From Alphaproteobacteria bacterium (lineage in GTDB: Bacteria; Pseudomonadota; Alphaproteobacteria; JAJUGE01): a stretch of DNA of 32,365 nt. Position numbers and translations under genes: made by a program. Below are positions 8,141 through 17,278 of this stretch, one piece after another. The notes under the pieces were generated by a model, which did no database searches, was not told where the DNA came from, and was given only the letters and a program-made list of their open reading frames with translations. The stretch is from NCBI GenBank assembly GCA_029268305.1, contig JAJUGE010000037.1:1-32365 (forward strand), read 5' to 3'. How positions within the stretch are numbered: the stretch's first letter is position 1; the number at the start of each line of letters is the position of its first letter.

Positions 8141-9004
8141 TCAGAGTGCGTCGATCGGGATCTTCAGATAGCGCTGCCCATTGTCTTCCGGCGGCGGGAA
8201 CGCGCCCGCGCGCATGTTCACCTGCACCGACGGAAGAATCAGCCTCGGCATGGAGAGCGTCCGGTCGCGCTCGGTGCGCATCTTCACGAACTCGTCCTCG
8301 CTGATGCCCTCGCGCACATGCAGGTTCGAGCGCTTCTCCTCGGCGACGGTGGTTTCCCAGCGATACTCGTCGCGGCCGGGGGCCTTGTAGTCGTGGCAGA
8401 GGAAGAGCCGCGTCGCGTCCGGCAACGCGAAGATCTTCTGGATCGAGCGGTAGAGCTGGCGTGCATCGCCGCCCGGGAAATCGACGCGCGCCGTGCCGTA
8501 GTCGGGCATGAAGATGGTATCGCCGACGAAGGCCGCGTCGCCGATGACATAGGTCATGCAGGCGGGCGTGTGCCCCGGCGTGTGCAGCGCCCGTGCGTCG
8601 ATCGTGCCGATCCTGAACGTGTCGCCGTCGTCGAACAGGACGTCGAACTGGCTGCCGTCGCGCTGGAATTCGGTGCCCGCGTTGAAAATTTTCCCGAACG
8701 TCTCCTGGACGATCCTGATCCCCGACCCGATCGCGAGCTTTCCGCCGAGCTCCTCCTTCAGATACGGGGCGGCGGAGAGGTGGTCGGCGTGAACGTGCGT
8801 CTCCAGAATCCATTCGACCTCGAGCCCTGCCTCGCGGACCCGGGCGATGATCGCGTCCGCGGATTTGCGGCTGGTCCGGCCCGAGGCGGGATCGTAGTCG
8901 AGCACGGAATCCACGATCGCGCACTTCTTCGTTGCCGGGTCGGCGACGATGTAGCTGACGGTGTTCGTCGGCTCGTCGAAGAACGCTTCCACTTCCGGTT
9001 TCAT
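8141..9004 (-). CDS. blh: Persulfide dioxygenase-like metallo-beta-lactamase protein (Blh C-terminal domain homologue)
   Basis: A 287-residue metallo-beta-lactamase-fold protein. The THVHADHLSAAPYL motif (HxHxDH), HTPGHTPACMTY, and FVGDTIFMPDYGTARVDFPG with the late FLCHDYKAPGRDEY are the iron-binding and substrate-site signatures of the ETHE1/Blh persulfide dioxygenase group. These enzymes oxidise glutathione persulfide to sulfite. The ATG at 9004 overlaps the bigR stop (ATGA), which decides the start over an ATG at 9019. Position directly after bigR matches the known sulfide-responsive operon. Compared with Blh, the DUF442 domain is not fused at its N-terminus but is encoded downstream. Confidence 0.9.
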   Translation of the reverse strand: MKPEVEAFFDEPTNTVSYIVADPATKKCAIVDSVLDYDPASGRTSRKSADAIIARVREAGLEVEWILETHVHADHLSAAPYLKEELGGKLAIGSGIRIVQETFGKIFNAGTEFQRDGSQFDVLFDDGDTFRIGTIDARALHTPGHTPACMTYVIGDAAFVGDTIFMPDYGTARVDFPGGDARQLYRSIQKIFALPDATRLFLCHDYKAPGRDEYRWETTVAEEKRSNLHVREGISEDEFVKMRTERDRTLSMPRLILPSVQVNMRAGAFPPPEDNGQRYLKIPIDAL

Positions 9005-9375
9005 GCGATATTGCTCCATTCATCCGGGCCGCCGCCATCGGTCAGCTCCGCCGCTCGGGCGCGGGCCCCCCTCTCATCCCGGAGGGACCGGCAGAGGGCG
9101 TCGAGCAGTCGCGGCACCCGGGGGTCGATGAGACGGTAGAAGATCTGTTTCGATGCCCGGCGGGTGCCGACGAGACCTTCCTCGCGAAGCCGCGCGAGCT
9201 CGCGGGAGAGGGCGGGCTGCCGCACGCCGGTCCGGCTCTCAATCTCGCCGACCGAGTGCTCTCCCTCCATCAGATCGCAGGCGATCAGGAGGCGGTTCGG
9301 ATGCGACAGAACCTTGAGCAGCGCCGAGACTTCTTCCGCGCGAGCCCGGAGCTCCTCTACCGTGCGGTCGACCAT
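9001..9375 (-). CDS. bigR: ArsR-family sulfide/persulfide-responsive repressor, BigR-like
   Basis: A 124-residue winged-helix regulator. The LLKVLSHPNRLLIACDL segment, EGEHSVGEIESRTGV and the recognition helix RQPALSRELARLREEGLV are typical of the BigR/SqrR/YgaV branch of ArsR. Cys33 sits where the first redox cysteine of BigR occurs. A second cysteine, Cys95 (LLDALCRSL), lies in the C-terminal helix but, as I recall BigR, about four residues earlier than the expected position. BigR represses its own operon until the cysteines form a disulfide or polysulfide bridge. I chose ATG 9375 (MVDRTVEEL) because GAGGGGAAG precedes it. The dioxygenase gene starts inside the stop codon. Confidence 0.9.
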   Translation of the reverse strand: MVDRTVEELRARAEEVSALLKVLSHPNRLLIACDLMEGEHSVGEIESRTGVRQPALSRELARLREEGLVGTRRASKQIFYRLIDPRVPRLLDALCRSLRDERGARARAAELTDGGGPDEWSNIA

Positions 9376-9443
9376 TGGCGGCTCACTTCCCCTCGGTCGG
9401 GGTATATAGCTCAGCCGGCCCGCCGTTCGGGCTGCCAAGCCGC

Positions 9444-9471
9444 TTCATATGTCGATTTTCAGTTCTGTAAA
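9444..9471 (-). promoter_or_regulatory. Candidate promoter upstream of bigR
   Basis: On the minus strand TTTACA, a 16-base spacer and TATGAA form a plausible -35/-10 pair in the only AT-rich stretch upstream of bigR. A second AT patch (TATATA, minus-strand reading near 9403-9408) lies between it and the gene and could hold the repressor site. Assigned by eye only. Confidence 0.35.
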
Positions 9472-9480
9472 GTGACAAAT

Positions 9481-9501
9481 GGGCGGAGGCCGCCTCCGCC
9501 C
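9481..9501 (-). terminator. Hairpin after nodT
   Basis: GGGCGGAGG-CCG-CCTCCGCCC is a perfect nine-pair stem with a three-base loop, 15 bases after the nodT stop. In the minus direction it is followed by ATTTGTCA, so the T-run is weak, but placement at the operon end favours termination. Confidence 0.55.
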
Positions 9502-9516
9502 TGTGGATGCTTCGTC

Positions 9517-10914
9517 TCAGCGGCGAGGATCGCTCCAGCCGCCACCGAGGGCGCGGTAGAGCGACACGGCGGCATCGAGGCGGGCGAGGCGCGCCCGCAC
9601 CAGCGCATCCTCGGCCGAGAACAGGCTGCGCTGCGCGTCGAGGACAGTCAGGAAGTCGACCGCCCCCGCCCGGTACTGCGTCTCGGCGAGACGGAATGCC
9701 TCGGCCGCCTGGGTGGCCGCCTCCTGCTGCGCGGCCTCCACTTCGGCCAGATAGCGCGCGGCGGCGAGGGCGTCCTCCACGTCGCGGAAGCCGGCCAACA
9801 CGGCGCCGCGATAGTTCGCCACCAGCTCGTCGTAGCGGGCGCGGGCCCGGTCGTATTCGGCATCCAGGCGGCCGCCGCTGAAGATCGGCGCGGTGATGCT
9901 GCCGGCGAGCGTGTAGAGCGCGCTCGCCGGCTCGAACAGCGAGGCGAGCGCGGTGCTGCCGAAGCCCGCCTGCCCGGTCAGGCCGATGCTGGGGAAATAG
10001 GCGGCGCGCGCCGCGCCGATATCGGCGTTGGCGGCGAGAAGCTGGGCCTCGGCGCGGGCGATGTCGGGTCGCCGCGTGAGCAGCTCCGACGGAAGCCCCG
10101 GCTGGACCACCGGCAGGCGCACCGCCGACAGCCCCTCGCTGCCGACGGCGATTTCCCCCGGCGGCTCGCCGAGCAGCAGCGCCAGCGCGTTCAGCGTCTG
10201 GGCCCGTTGCTGGCGAAGCTCGCTGAGCGAGGCCTCGATGCCGGCGATGGTGCTGCGTTGCTGCGCGAGCTCGAGCGGCGATACGGCCCCGAGATCCACC
10301 CGCGTCTCGATCAGCTCCAGCACGATGCGGGCGTTGTCGAGATTGGCCTGCGCCACGTCGATCCGGTCTTCGATCGCCAGATACTGCAGCCAGGTCGCCG
10401 CCACTTCGGCGGAGAGGCTCAGCAGGACGGTGTCGCGGTCGAACGCCGACGCGAGCTCGCTCGCCTCGGCCGCGATGGCGCCGGCCCGGTTGCGGCCCCA
10501 GAAGTCGATCTCGTAGCTCGCGTCGATCACGCCGCGCCACGAGACGCGATCGGCGCTGGTGCCGAACGTGTCGAAGTCCTGGCCGGAGCGGGATCCCGAG
10601 GCCGAGCCGCCGATCGAAGGCAGCAGCGTCGAGGCGGCGGCGCGGCGGGTGGCGGAAGCCTGCGCTACCCGGGCGGTGGCCGCGGCGAGATCGGGGCTGT
10701 TCGCCTGCGCCCGCGCGACGAGGCGCGCCAACTCCTCGTTGCCGAACGCCCGCCACCAGTCCGCCGGCGGCGGCTCGGCCTGCCTCGCCTCGATCTCCGC
10801 CCCGGCATTGATCCAGCTCTCGGCCGCCTCGACGACCGGGGGCTCGTAGTCGGGGATCAGTGAACAGGCGCCGAGGGCGACGGCGCAGAGCAGCGCGCTT
10901 GCGTTTCGCATCAT
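9517..10914 (-). CDS. NodT-family outer membrane efflux lipoprotein
   Basis: A 465-residue TolC-like outer membrane factor. The N-terminus is a lipoprotein signal with lipobox LGACS, then the family opening IPDYEPP. Two long alpha-helical repeats follow, rich in Ala, Arg and Gln, and the LPSELLTRRPDIARAEAQL motif of the NodT group is present, with AEYDRARARYDELVANYR in the second half. It should form the outer membrane channel for the MacAB exporter encoded just upstream. The gene begins three bases after the macB stop. It is the last gene of the operon. Confidence 0.92.
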   Translation of the reverse strand: MMRNASALLCAVALGACSLIPDYEPPVVEAAESWINAGAEIEARQAEPPPADWWRAFGNEELARLVARAQANSPDLAAATARVAQASATRRAAASTLLPSIGGSASGSRSGQDFDTFGTSADRVSWRGVIDASYEIDFWGRNRAGAIAAEASELASAFDRDTVLLSLSAEVAATWLQYLAIEDRIDVAQANLDNARIVLELIETRVDLGAVSPLELAQQRSTIAGIEASLSELRQQRAQTLNALALLLGEPPGEIAVGSEGLSAVRLPVVQPGLPSELLTRRPDIARAEAQLLAANADIGAARAAYFPSIGLTGQAGFGSTALASLFEPASALYTLAGSITAPIFSGGRLDAEYDRARARYDELVANYRGAVLAGFRDVEDALAAARYLAEVEAAQQEAATQAAEAFRLAETQYRAGAVDFLTVLDAQRSLFSAEDALVRARLARLDAAVSLYRALGGGWSDPRR

Positions 10915-10917
10915 GGA

Positions 10918-12860
<1,943 letters not shown>

Positions 12861-12864
<4 letters not shown>

Positions 12865-14012
12865 AGGGTCGGCCTCCGGATCCGCCCGGCCGGCGGCGCG
12901 CTGGCGGTCGCCTGCTGCTGCGTGCCGATGATGACGGCCTCGCCTTCCGAAAGTCCCGCGACCACTTCCGCCGAGACGCGGTTGCGCACGCCGAGTGTGA
13001 CCGGCCGCTCCTCTACCCGTCCTCCCGTCAGCACCTGCACGATGCCCTCCGATTCATCCGGGCCGTCACCGACCTCCACCGCCGCCAGCGGCACGACCAG
13101 GACATCCCGCGCCGCAGCGCGGATAAAGAAGACCTGAGCCGTCATCTGCGTCTTGAGCACCTGGTCGGGGTTAGCGACATCGAACAGCGCATTGTAGAGA
13201 ACGACGTTGTTGAGGACTTCGGGCGTGGGCAGCACCTGCCGCAGCTTGCCGGTCCAGCGCCTGTCCGGATGCCCGAGCGTGGTGAAATAGGCCTCCATTC
13301 CTTCGACGAGCGCGCCGACGTCCGCCTCCGAGACCTGGGTCCACACGGTCATGGTGGCAAGGTCGGCGACGCGGAGGATGATCGGCGCCTGCTGGTTCGC
13401 GTTCAGCGTCTGGCCCTGCCGGGCCGTGATATCGACCACCGTGCCCGACATCGGCGCATAGATCTTGGTGTAGCCGAGATTGGCGCGATTGCCGGCGAGA
13501 TTCGATTCGGTCTGGGCGATCTGCGCCTTCAGCGCCTCGATCTGTGCGCGGGCGACCTTCAGCGCCGCCTCGGCGCTCTGATAGGCCTCCTGGCTGGTCG
13601 CCCGCGCCTTCAGCAGGCCCGCCTGCCGGTTGAATTGCTGCTCGGCCAGCTTCCGCTGCGCCTCGCGCTCTTCGAGCTGCGCTTTCAGGCTGCGGAGTTG
13701 CGCCTCGTCCGCCGCGACCCGGGTCTGGTAGACGGTGGGATCGATCTCGGCGAGGAGGTCACCCTGCTCGACCCGGTCGCCGATCTCGACGTGCACGACA
13801 CGCAGCTGGCCCGAAACCTGGGTGCCGACGTCGACATAGTCGCGCGGCTGCAGGGTGCCGAGCGCGGTGATCGCATCCTCGATGTCGCCCCGCTCGACCG
13901 GCACGGTCGCGAAGCGGGTACTCTCGTCGCCGTTGCGGTCCCAGATCCACCAGCCGGCCACGCCGGCCCCGACCACGGCCACGATCAGGAGCAGCCAGAG
14001 CAAGCGCTTCAT
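12861..14012 (-). CDS. macA: MacA-like periplasmic adaptor (membrane fusion protein)
   Basis: A 383-residue adaptor with an N-terminal membrane anchor (residues about 4-24), lipoyl half-motifs ([20 protein letters not shown] and [16 protein letters not shown]), a long coiled-coil hairpin between them (residues about 95-170) and beta-barrel and membrane-proximal domains after it. It would link MacB to the NodT channel. Four-base overlaps join it to the sensor gene upstream and macB downstream, so translation is coupled. The C-terminal tail ([12 protein letters not shown]) is variable in the family. Confidence 0.94.
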
Positions 14013-14503
14013 TCGCGGCGCTCTCCGTCCTGCCGGGACTCCCTCGGCCGCCAGACGCGGATCGTGTCGGCAACGGCGGCCCGCTCTTCGTCCTCGAGGC
14101 GGGCGATCAGCTCCGAGAGCATCAGGTGCAGCGAAGCCGCGGTATCGCTGTTCTTCTGCCGGAGCACGTCGAAGGCGGCCTCGAGCTCCGCCGGATCGAA
14201 CGGCACCGCGCGGATCGCGTCCGCGACCCGCTGGCGGGCGGCGTTCAGCGAGCGGAACTCCGCCCGCACCGCCTCCCGGTGCGCGTCGAGGGTCGCCTCC
14301 AGCAGCTCCTGCCGCTCGGGCGGCAGCGCTGCCCGCAACGTACGGGGGTGCGGCAGCTCATGGAAGCCGCGGCGCTCCCTCTCGAACCCGGGAATCTCGA
14401 CGTCGAGCACGACTCGTGCCGAGACGAGCCCGACGAAGAACAGGTTCACCGCGAGCGACGCGAAGAGTAGACGGCGAAGCCATTTTCCGGAGAGAGGACG
14501 CAT
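14009..14503 (-). CDS. CnrX/ZraP-like periplasmic (heavy-metal) sensor
   Basis: A 164-residue protein with one N-terminal membrane span (residues about 11-30) and a periplasmic, mostly helical domain. The LRAALPPERQELLEATLDAHRE segment resembles the four-helix hairpin of the CnrX/CpxP/ZraP group annotated as periplasmic heavy metal sensors. A HxxxH pair (His48, His52) occupies about the place of the cobalt/nickel ligands in CnrX, and His126 with Met128 lie in the later helix, near where CnrX has its other ligands. These ligand assignments are inference. The gene sits between the anti-sigma-like gene and macA, three bases after the former, so a role as the signal-input arm of the sigma circuit is likely. 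Confidence 0.75.
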   Translation of the reverse strand: MRPLSGKWLRRLLFASLAVNLFFVGLVSARVVLDVEIPGFERERRGFHELPHPRTLRAALPPERQELLEATLDAHREAVRAEFRSLNAARQRVADAIRAVPFDPAELEAAFDVLRQKNSDTAASLHLMLSELIARLEDEERAAVADTIRVWRPRESRQDGERRE

Positions 14504-14506
14504 CGA

Positions 14507-14908
14507 TCAAAAATCCTGGTAGGAGCCGTCGAGCTGCGCGAGGCGGAGGAAATCGGCCTCATCCACCTCCGCCGGCGTCTGCGGCTGCAGCGTCGCTCCG
14601 ACGACGAAGCCGAGAAGCAGCGAGGCGGCGAGCGCGCCGGCGACGAAACGCCGCTCGCCGCTGCCTCGGCTCACCGGCGCCTCCGCGAGAACCCGCTCCC
14701 TGAGGCCAGCCGTCGGCGGCGCAGGGCGCGCCGCATCGAGCAGCCGGTCCAGCTCCGCCGCCTCCTGGCGCAGCCGCCGTGCGTCCGGATTCGCCATCAG
14801 ATATTCGAGCGCCGCCTTCCGCTCCTCCACCGGCCATCGACGCGCATCGGCACCATAGGCGTCGAGAAGGGCAGTGAAGCGCTCCGGCCGCATGGGTTCC
14901 CGTGTCAT
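14507..14908 (-). CDS. Single-span membrane protein, probable anti-sigma factor
   Basis: A 133-residue protein. The N-terminal half is soluble and charged (residues 1-90, with RFTALLDAYGADARRWP at the front), then one hydrophobic span (about residues 95-115, VAGALAASLLLGFVVGA) and a short acidic periplasmic tail. It has no zinc-binding HxxxCxxC motif, so it is not a ZAS-type anti-sigma factor. The ATG at 14908 shares one base with the sigma factor stop (TGATG). Position right after an ECF sigma gene and topology support the anti-sigma role; homologues are often left as hypothetical. An internal ATG at 14893 is a possible alternative start. Confidence 0.72.
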   Translation of the reverse strand: MTREPMRPERFTALLDAYGADARRWPVEERKAALEYLMANPDARRLRQEAAELDRLLDAARPAPPTAGLRERVLAEAPVSRGSGERRFVAGALAASLLLGFVVGATLQPQTPAEVDEADFLRLAQLDGSYQDF

Positions 14909-15495
14909 CAAACATCTCCGATCAGATCGGGAGCATCCTCGCGCAGGAGCTCCCGCAGCTTCCGTCGCCCGCGCGACAGCAGCGATTCCAGTGCCTCGAC
15001 CCCGATCTCCATCACCGCCGCGGCCTCGATATTGCCGAGTTCCTCGTAGTGGCAGAGCACGATCGCCTGCCGCTGGCGCTCCGGCAGTTGCGCGAGCGCC
15101 CGCTCGACCCGTTCGGCCACGCGCGCGTCCTGCAACCCCTGGCCGGGAGACGGCGCCTCGTCCGGCGGATCGCCGATCTCCGACAGGTCCACCTCGCGCC
15201 GGCGGCGCAGGCGGTCGTGGCAGAGGTTCATCGCCACCCGGTACATCCAGGTGGAGAACCGGGCGCGTCCCGGCTTCCAGTCGGGCGCATGCCGCCAGGT
15301 GCGCAGAAACACTTCCTGCGCCACGTCCTCGGCTTCGGCCCGGTTGCCGAGCATGCGGACGGCCATGCCGAGGATGCGCGGCAGATGCCGGTCGACCAGC
15401 GCCGCGCAGGCATGGGCGTCGCCTTCGCCCGCCAGCCGGACCAGCTCCGTATCCGGGTCTTCGCCGGCCGCGTGCCGCGCGTTCCGGTCGGCCAC
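14908..15495 (-). CDS. ECF-family RNA polymerase sigma factor
   Basis: A 195-residue sigma factor. Region 2 runs from about residue 25 to 95 (DRHLPRILGMAVRMLGN, AEDVAQEVFLRTWRHA, FSTWMYRVAMNLCHDRLRRR) and region 4 from about 130 to 185 (LAQLPERQRQAIVLCHYEE, ALESLLSRGRRKLRELL). No ATG fits; the GTG at 15495 follows GGGGAGGCGGA and was chosen for that ribosome site. It heads the operon running through anti-sigma, sensor, macA, macB and nodT, and it likely activates its own promoter when the membrane partner releases it. Open frame further upstream lacks sigma character. Confidence 0.92.
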   Translation of the reverse strand: MADRNARHAAGEDPDTELVRLAGEGDAHACAALVDRHLPRILGMAVRMLGNRAEAEDVAQEVFLRTWRHAPDWKPGRARFSTWMYRVAMNLCHDRLRRRREVDLSEIGDPPDEAPSPGQGLQDARVAERVERALAQLPERQRQAIVLCHYEELGNIEAAAVMEIGVEALESLLSRGRRKLRELLREDAPDLIGDV

Positions 15496-15507
15496 TCCGC
15501 CTCCCCT

Positions 15508-15589
15508 GATAAGACCTGACCGCTCGGGGGCGCGAGCCACGGCCGCCGCCACCCGCGACCTGCCGGGCCACCCCAGCAGATTAGACCTG
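15508..15589 (-). promoter_or_regulatory. Pair of direct repeats upstream of the ECF sigma gene
   Basis: Two near-identical 11-mers, GATAAGACCTG at 15508-15518 and GATTAGACCTG at 15579-15589 (plus-strand reading), lie 71 bases apart in the leader of the sigma operon. They are the AT-rich spots in an otherwise very GC-rich leader and could be promoter elements or regulator sites. No standard sigma-70 pair was recognised. Confidence 0.35.
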
Positions 15590-15688
15590 TGCCCGAGCGC
15601 TCCGTCGACCATCTCCGCCCCGCCTCGGCCGCAACGGCCCGCATACACCCTCAACGGGTCAGGAGCGCGATTCCGTCGCGGCAATCGT

Positions 15689-16390
15689 TCAACGGCAGGC
15701 GCGGAAAGAACCGCGGTCGAGATGGAAATGGTCGCGGTGGGCAGCGTTGTAATCCGGCGACAGCACCGCATCGAAGAACCGGCAGGCGCCGTCCCGAACG
15801 TTGCGCAGGAAAGTCTGGAGTGCAGTGCCGCCGGACCAGCCGCTGACGACGGCGATCCGCCTGCCGTCCGAAAGGATGAAGGCCGAGACGTCGAGCGCGT
15901 TGGCGGTGGCGTGCTGGCTGCGGCGGCCGCGCTCGCGGCCATAGACGTTGCGGCAGGCGAAGCTGCCGAGATGCTCCACCCTGGTGACCCCACGGCCGAA
16001 GTGGCGTTCGGCCGCGGGCTGAAGGGCATGCCGCGCGAACATCGCGAACGATACGGCGAGCGGACAGGTCGCGACGAATGACCGGTTGAAGGAGACGCCC
16101 GCTTCCTGCACGCGCACGGTGTCGATCAGATCGCACCCGTCGCCGACACGCCGGTCCGGCAGGCGGCGGTAATCCATCTCGCTGCTTTCGAGGGCGGCGA
16201 AACAGGCCCCGCCGTCGTGCTCCAGACGCCAGAGCTTGAGACCCGTCACCAGGTTCGGCGGCGCCTTCACGTCCAGCGGCGCGAACGGGTCCCAGGCGGG
16301 CGGAACGCGCACGAGCCCCAGGGCCAGCGCCGCGGCGAGGCCGCCGGCGGTCAGCAGGAACAGGAGCGCGAGGATCCGACCCGGCTTCAC
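15689..16390 (-). CDS. Extensin-like family protein (Extensin_C domain)
   Basis: A 233-residue exported or membrane-anchored protein. The N-terminus is a hydrophobic signal/anchor (residues about 5-27). The remaining part is the Extensin_C domain, seen from SFNRSFVATCPLAVSFAMF, FACRNVYGRERG, the SQHATANALDVSAF metal-site motif and the C-terminal HRDHFHLD motif. The His/Asp arrangement resembles D,D-carboxypeptidase-like zinc folds, so peptidoglycan hydrolysis has been suggested for the family, but biochemical function is unclear. Six cysteines in the mature region could form disulfides in the periplasm. It follows the SDR gene by 31 bases and may be cotranscribed with it. Confidence 0.87.
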   Translation of the reverse strand: MKPGRILALLFLLTAGGLAAALALGLVRVPPAWDPFAPLDVKAPPNLVTGLKLWRLEHDGGACFAALESSEMDYRRLPDRRVGDGCDLIDTVRVQEAGVSFNRSFVATCPLAVSFAMFARHALQPAAERHFGRGVTRVEHLGSFACRNVYGRERGRRSQHATANALDVSAFILSDGRRIAVVSGWSGGTALQTFLRNVRDGACRFFDAVLSPDYNAAHRDHFHLDRGSFRACR

Positions 16391-16421
16391 CGGGTCCCGG
16401 GCCTAACGAACGATCGCGCTC

Positions 16422-17171
16422 TCACGCCAGATAGCTGCCGCCGTTCACGTGCATGACCTGGCCGGTGATCCAGCCCGCCTTTTCCGAGCACAGGAACACC
16501 GCCATGTCGGCGATGTCCGTCGGCTGGCCGATCCGGCCGAGCGGGATCGCCCGCGCCATCGCCGCGATCTCCTCTTCGGTGTTGCCGTAGCGGGGCTGCG
16601 CGGTATCGACGAGGCCGGGCGCGATCGCATTCACGCGGATGCCGTACGGCGCGAGTTCCAGCGCCATCGCGCGCGTGAGCCCGACCAGGCCCGCCTTGCT
16701 CGAGGCGTAGTGGGTGCTCTGGGCCGAGGCACCCGAAAGCGCCCGCGACGAGAGATTGACGATGCAGCCGTCGGTGCCGGCGTCGATCATGGCGCGCGCG
16801 GCCGCCTGGGCGCAGAAGAACGATCCCTTCAGGTTGGTATCGAGCACGAGATCCCAGTCGCTCTCCTCCATCTCCAGGAACGGCACACGCGGGAACACGC
16901 CCGCATTGTTGATCAGGACGTCGATGCCGCCGAGCCCCTCCACCGTCTCGGCGACGATGCGGCGGGCGTCGTCGACGCGGGAGACGTCGCCCTGTACCAG
17001 AAGCGCGCGCTGGCCCTCCTGCACGATCTCCTCGGCCACGTCGTCGGCGGACTCTCGGTCGTCGAGCCAGTTGACGGCCACGTCCGCGCCCGCCGCCGCG
17101 AACGCGAGCGCCATCCCCCGCCCGATCCCCTGCTGCGCCCCCGTCACCAGAACGACCTTGCCTTCGTGCAT
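16422..17171 (-). CDS. Short-chain dehydrogenase/reductase, FabG-like
   Basis: A 249-residue classical SDR. The cofactor motif is TGAQQGIG (residues about 10-17), NNAG follows near residue 88-91, and the catalytic set is Ser in NLSS, then YASSK. The closing GWITGQVMHVNGGSYLA is typical of 3-oxoacyl-ACP reductase-like members. NAD(P)-dependent reduction of a ketone or the reverse reaction is expected; substrate is unknown. The GGGAGACGGAGG leader supports the ATG at 17171. FabG for fatty-acid synthesis would normally sit in a fab cluster, so this is more probably a catabolic or sugar-alcohol SDR. Confidence 0.9.
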   Translation of the reverse strand: MHEGKVVLVTGAQQGIGRGMALAFAAAGADVAVNWLDDRESADDVAEEIVQEGQRALLVQGDVSRVDDARRIVAETVEGLGGIDVLINNAGVFPRVPFLEMEESDWDLVLDTNLKGSFFCAQAAARAMIDAGTDGCIVNLSSRALSGASAQSTHYASSKAGLVGLTRAMALELAPYGIRVNAIAPGLVDTAQPRYGNTEEEIAAMARAIPLGRIGQPTDIADMAVFLCSEKAGWITGQVMHVNGGSYLA

Positions 17172-17227
17172 CCTCCGTCTCCCGCGGTGGGCCGTGCTCT
17201 ACGAGGCAGGATTGTAAACCTCCGGAC

Positions 17228-17258
17228 GAAAAATGGCGGGCCGCACGCGACCCGCCAT
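17228..17258 (-). terminator. Rho-independent terminator after the TAXI gene
   Basis: ATGGCGGG and CCCGCCAT pair perfectly around a ten-base loop; reading the minus strand, the stem is followed directly by TTTTTCG. It lies about 20 bases after the TAXI stop and separates it from the SDR gene. Confidence 0.8.
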
Positions 17259-17278
17259 CGGCAGGTCGCGGCAGGCTC

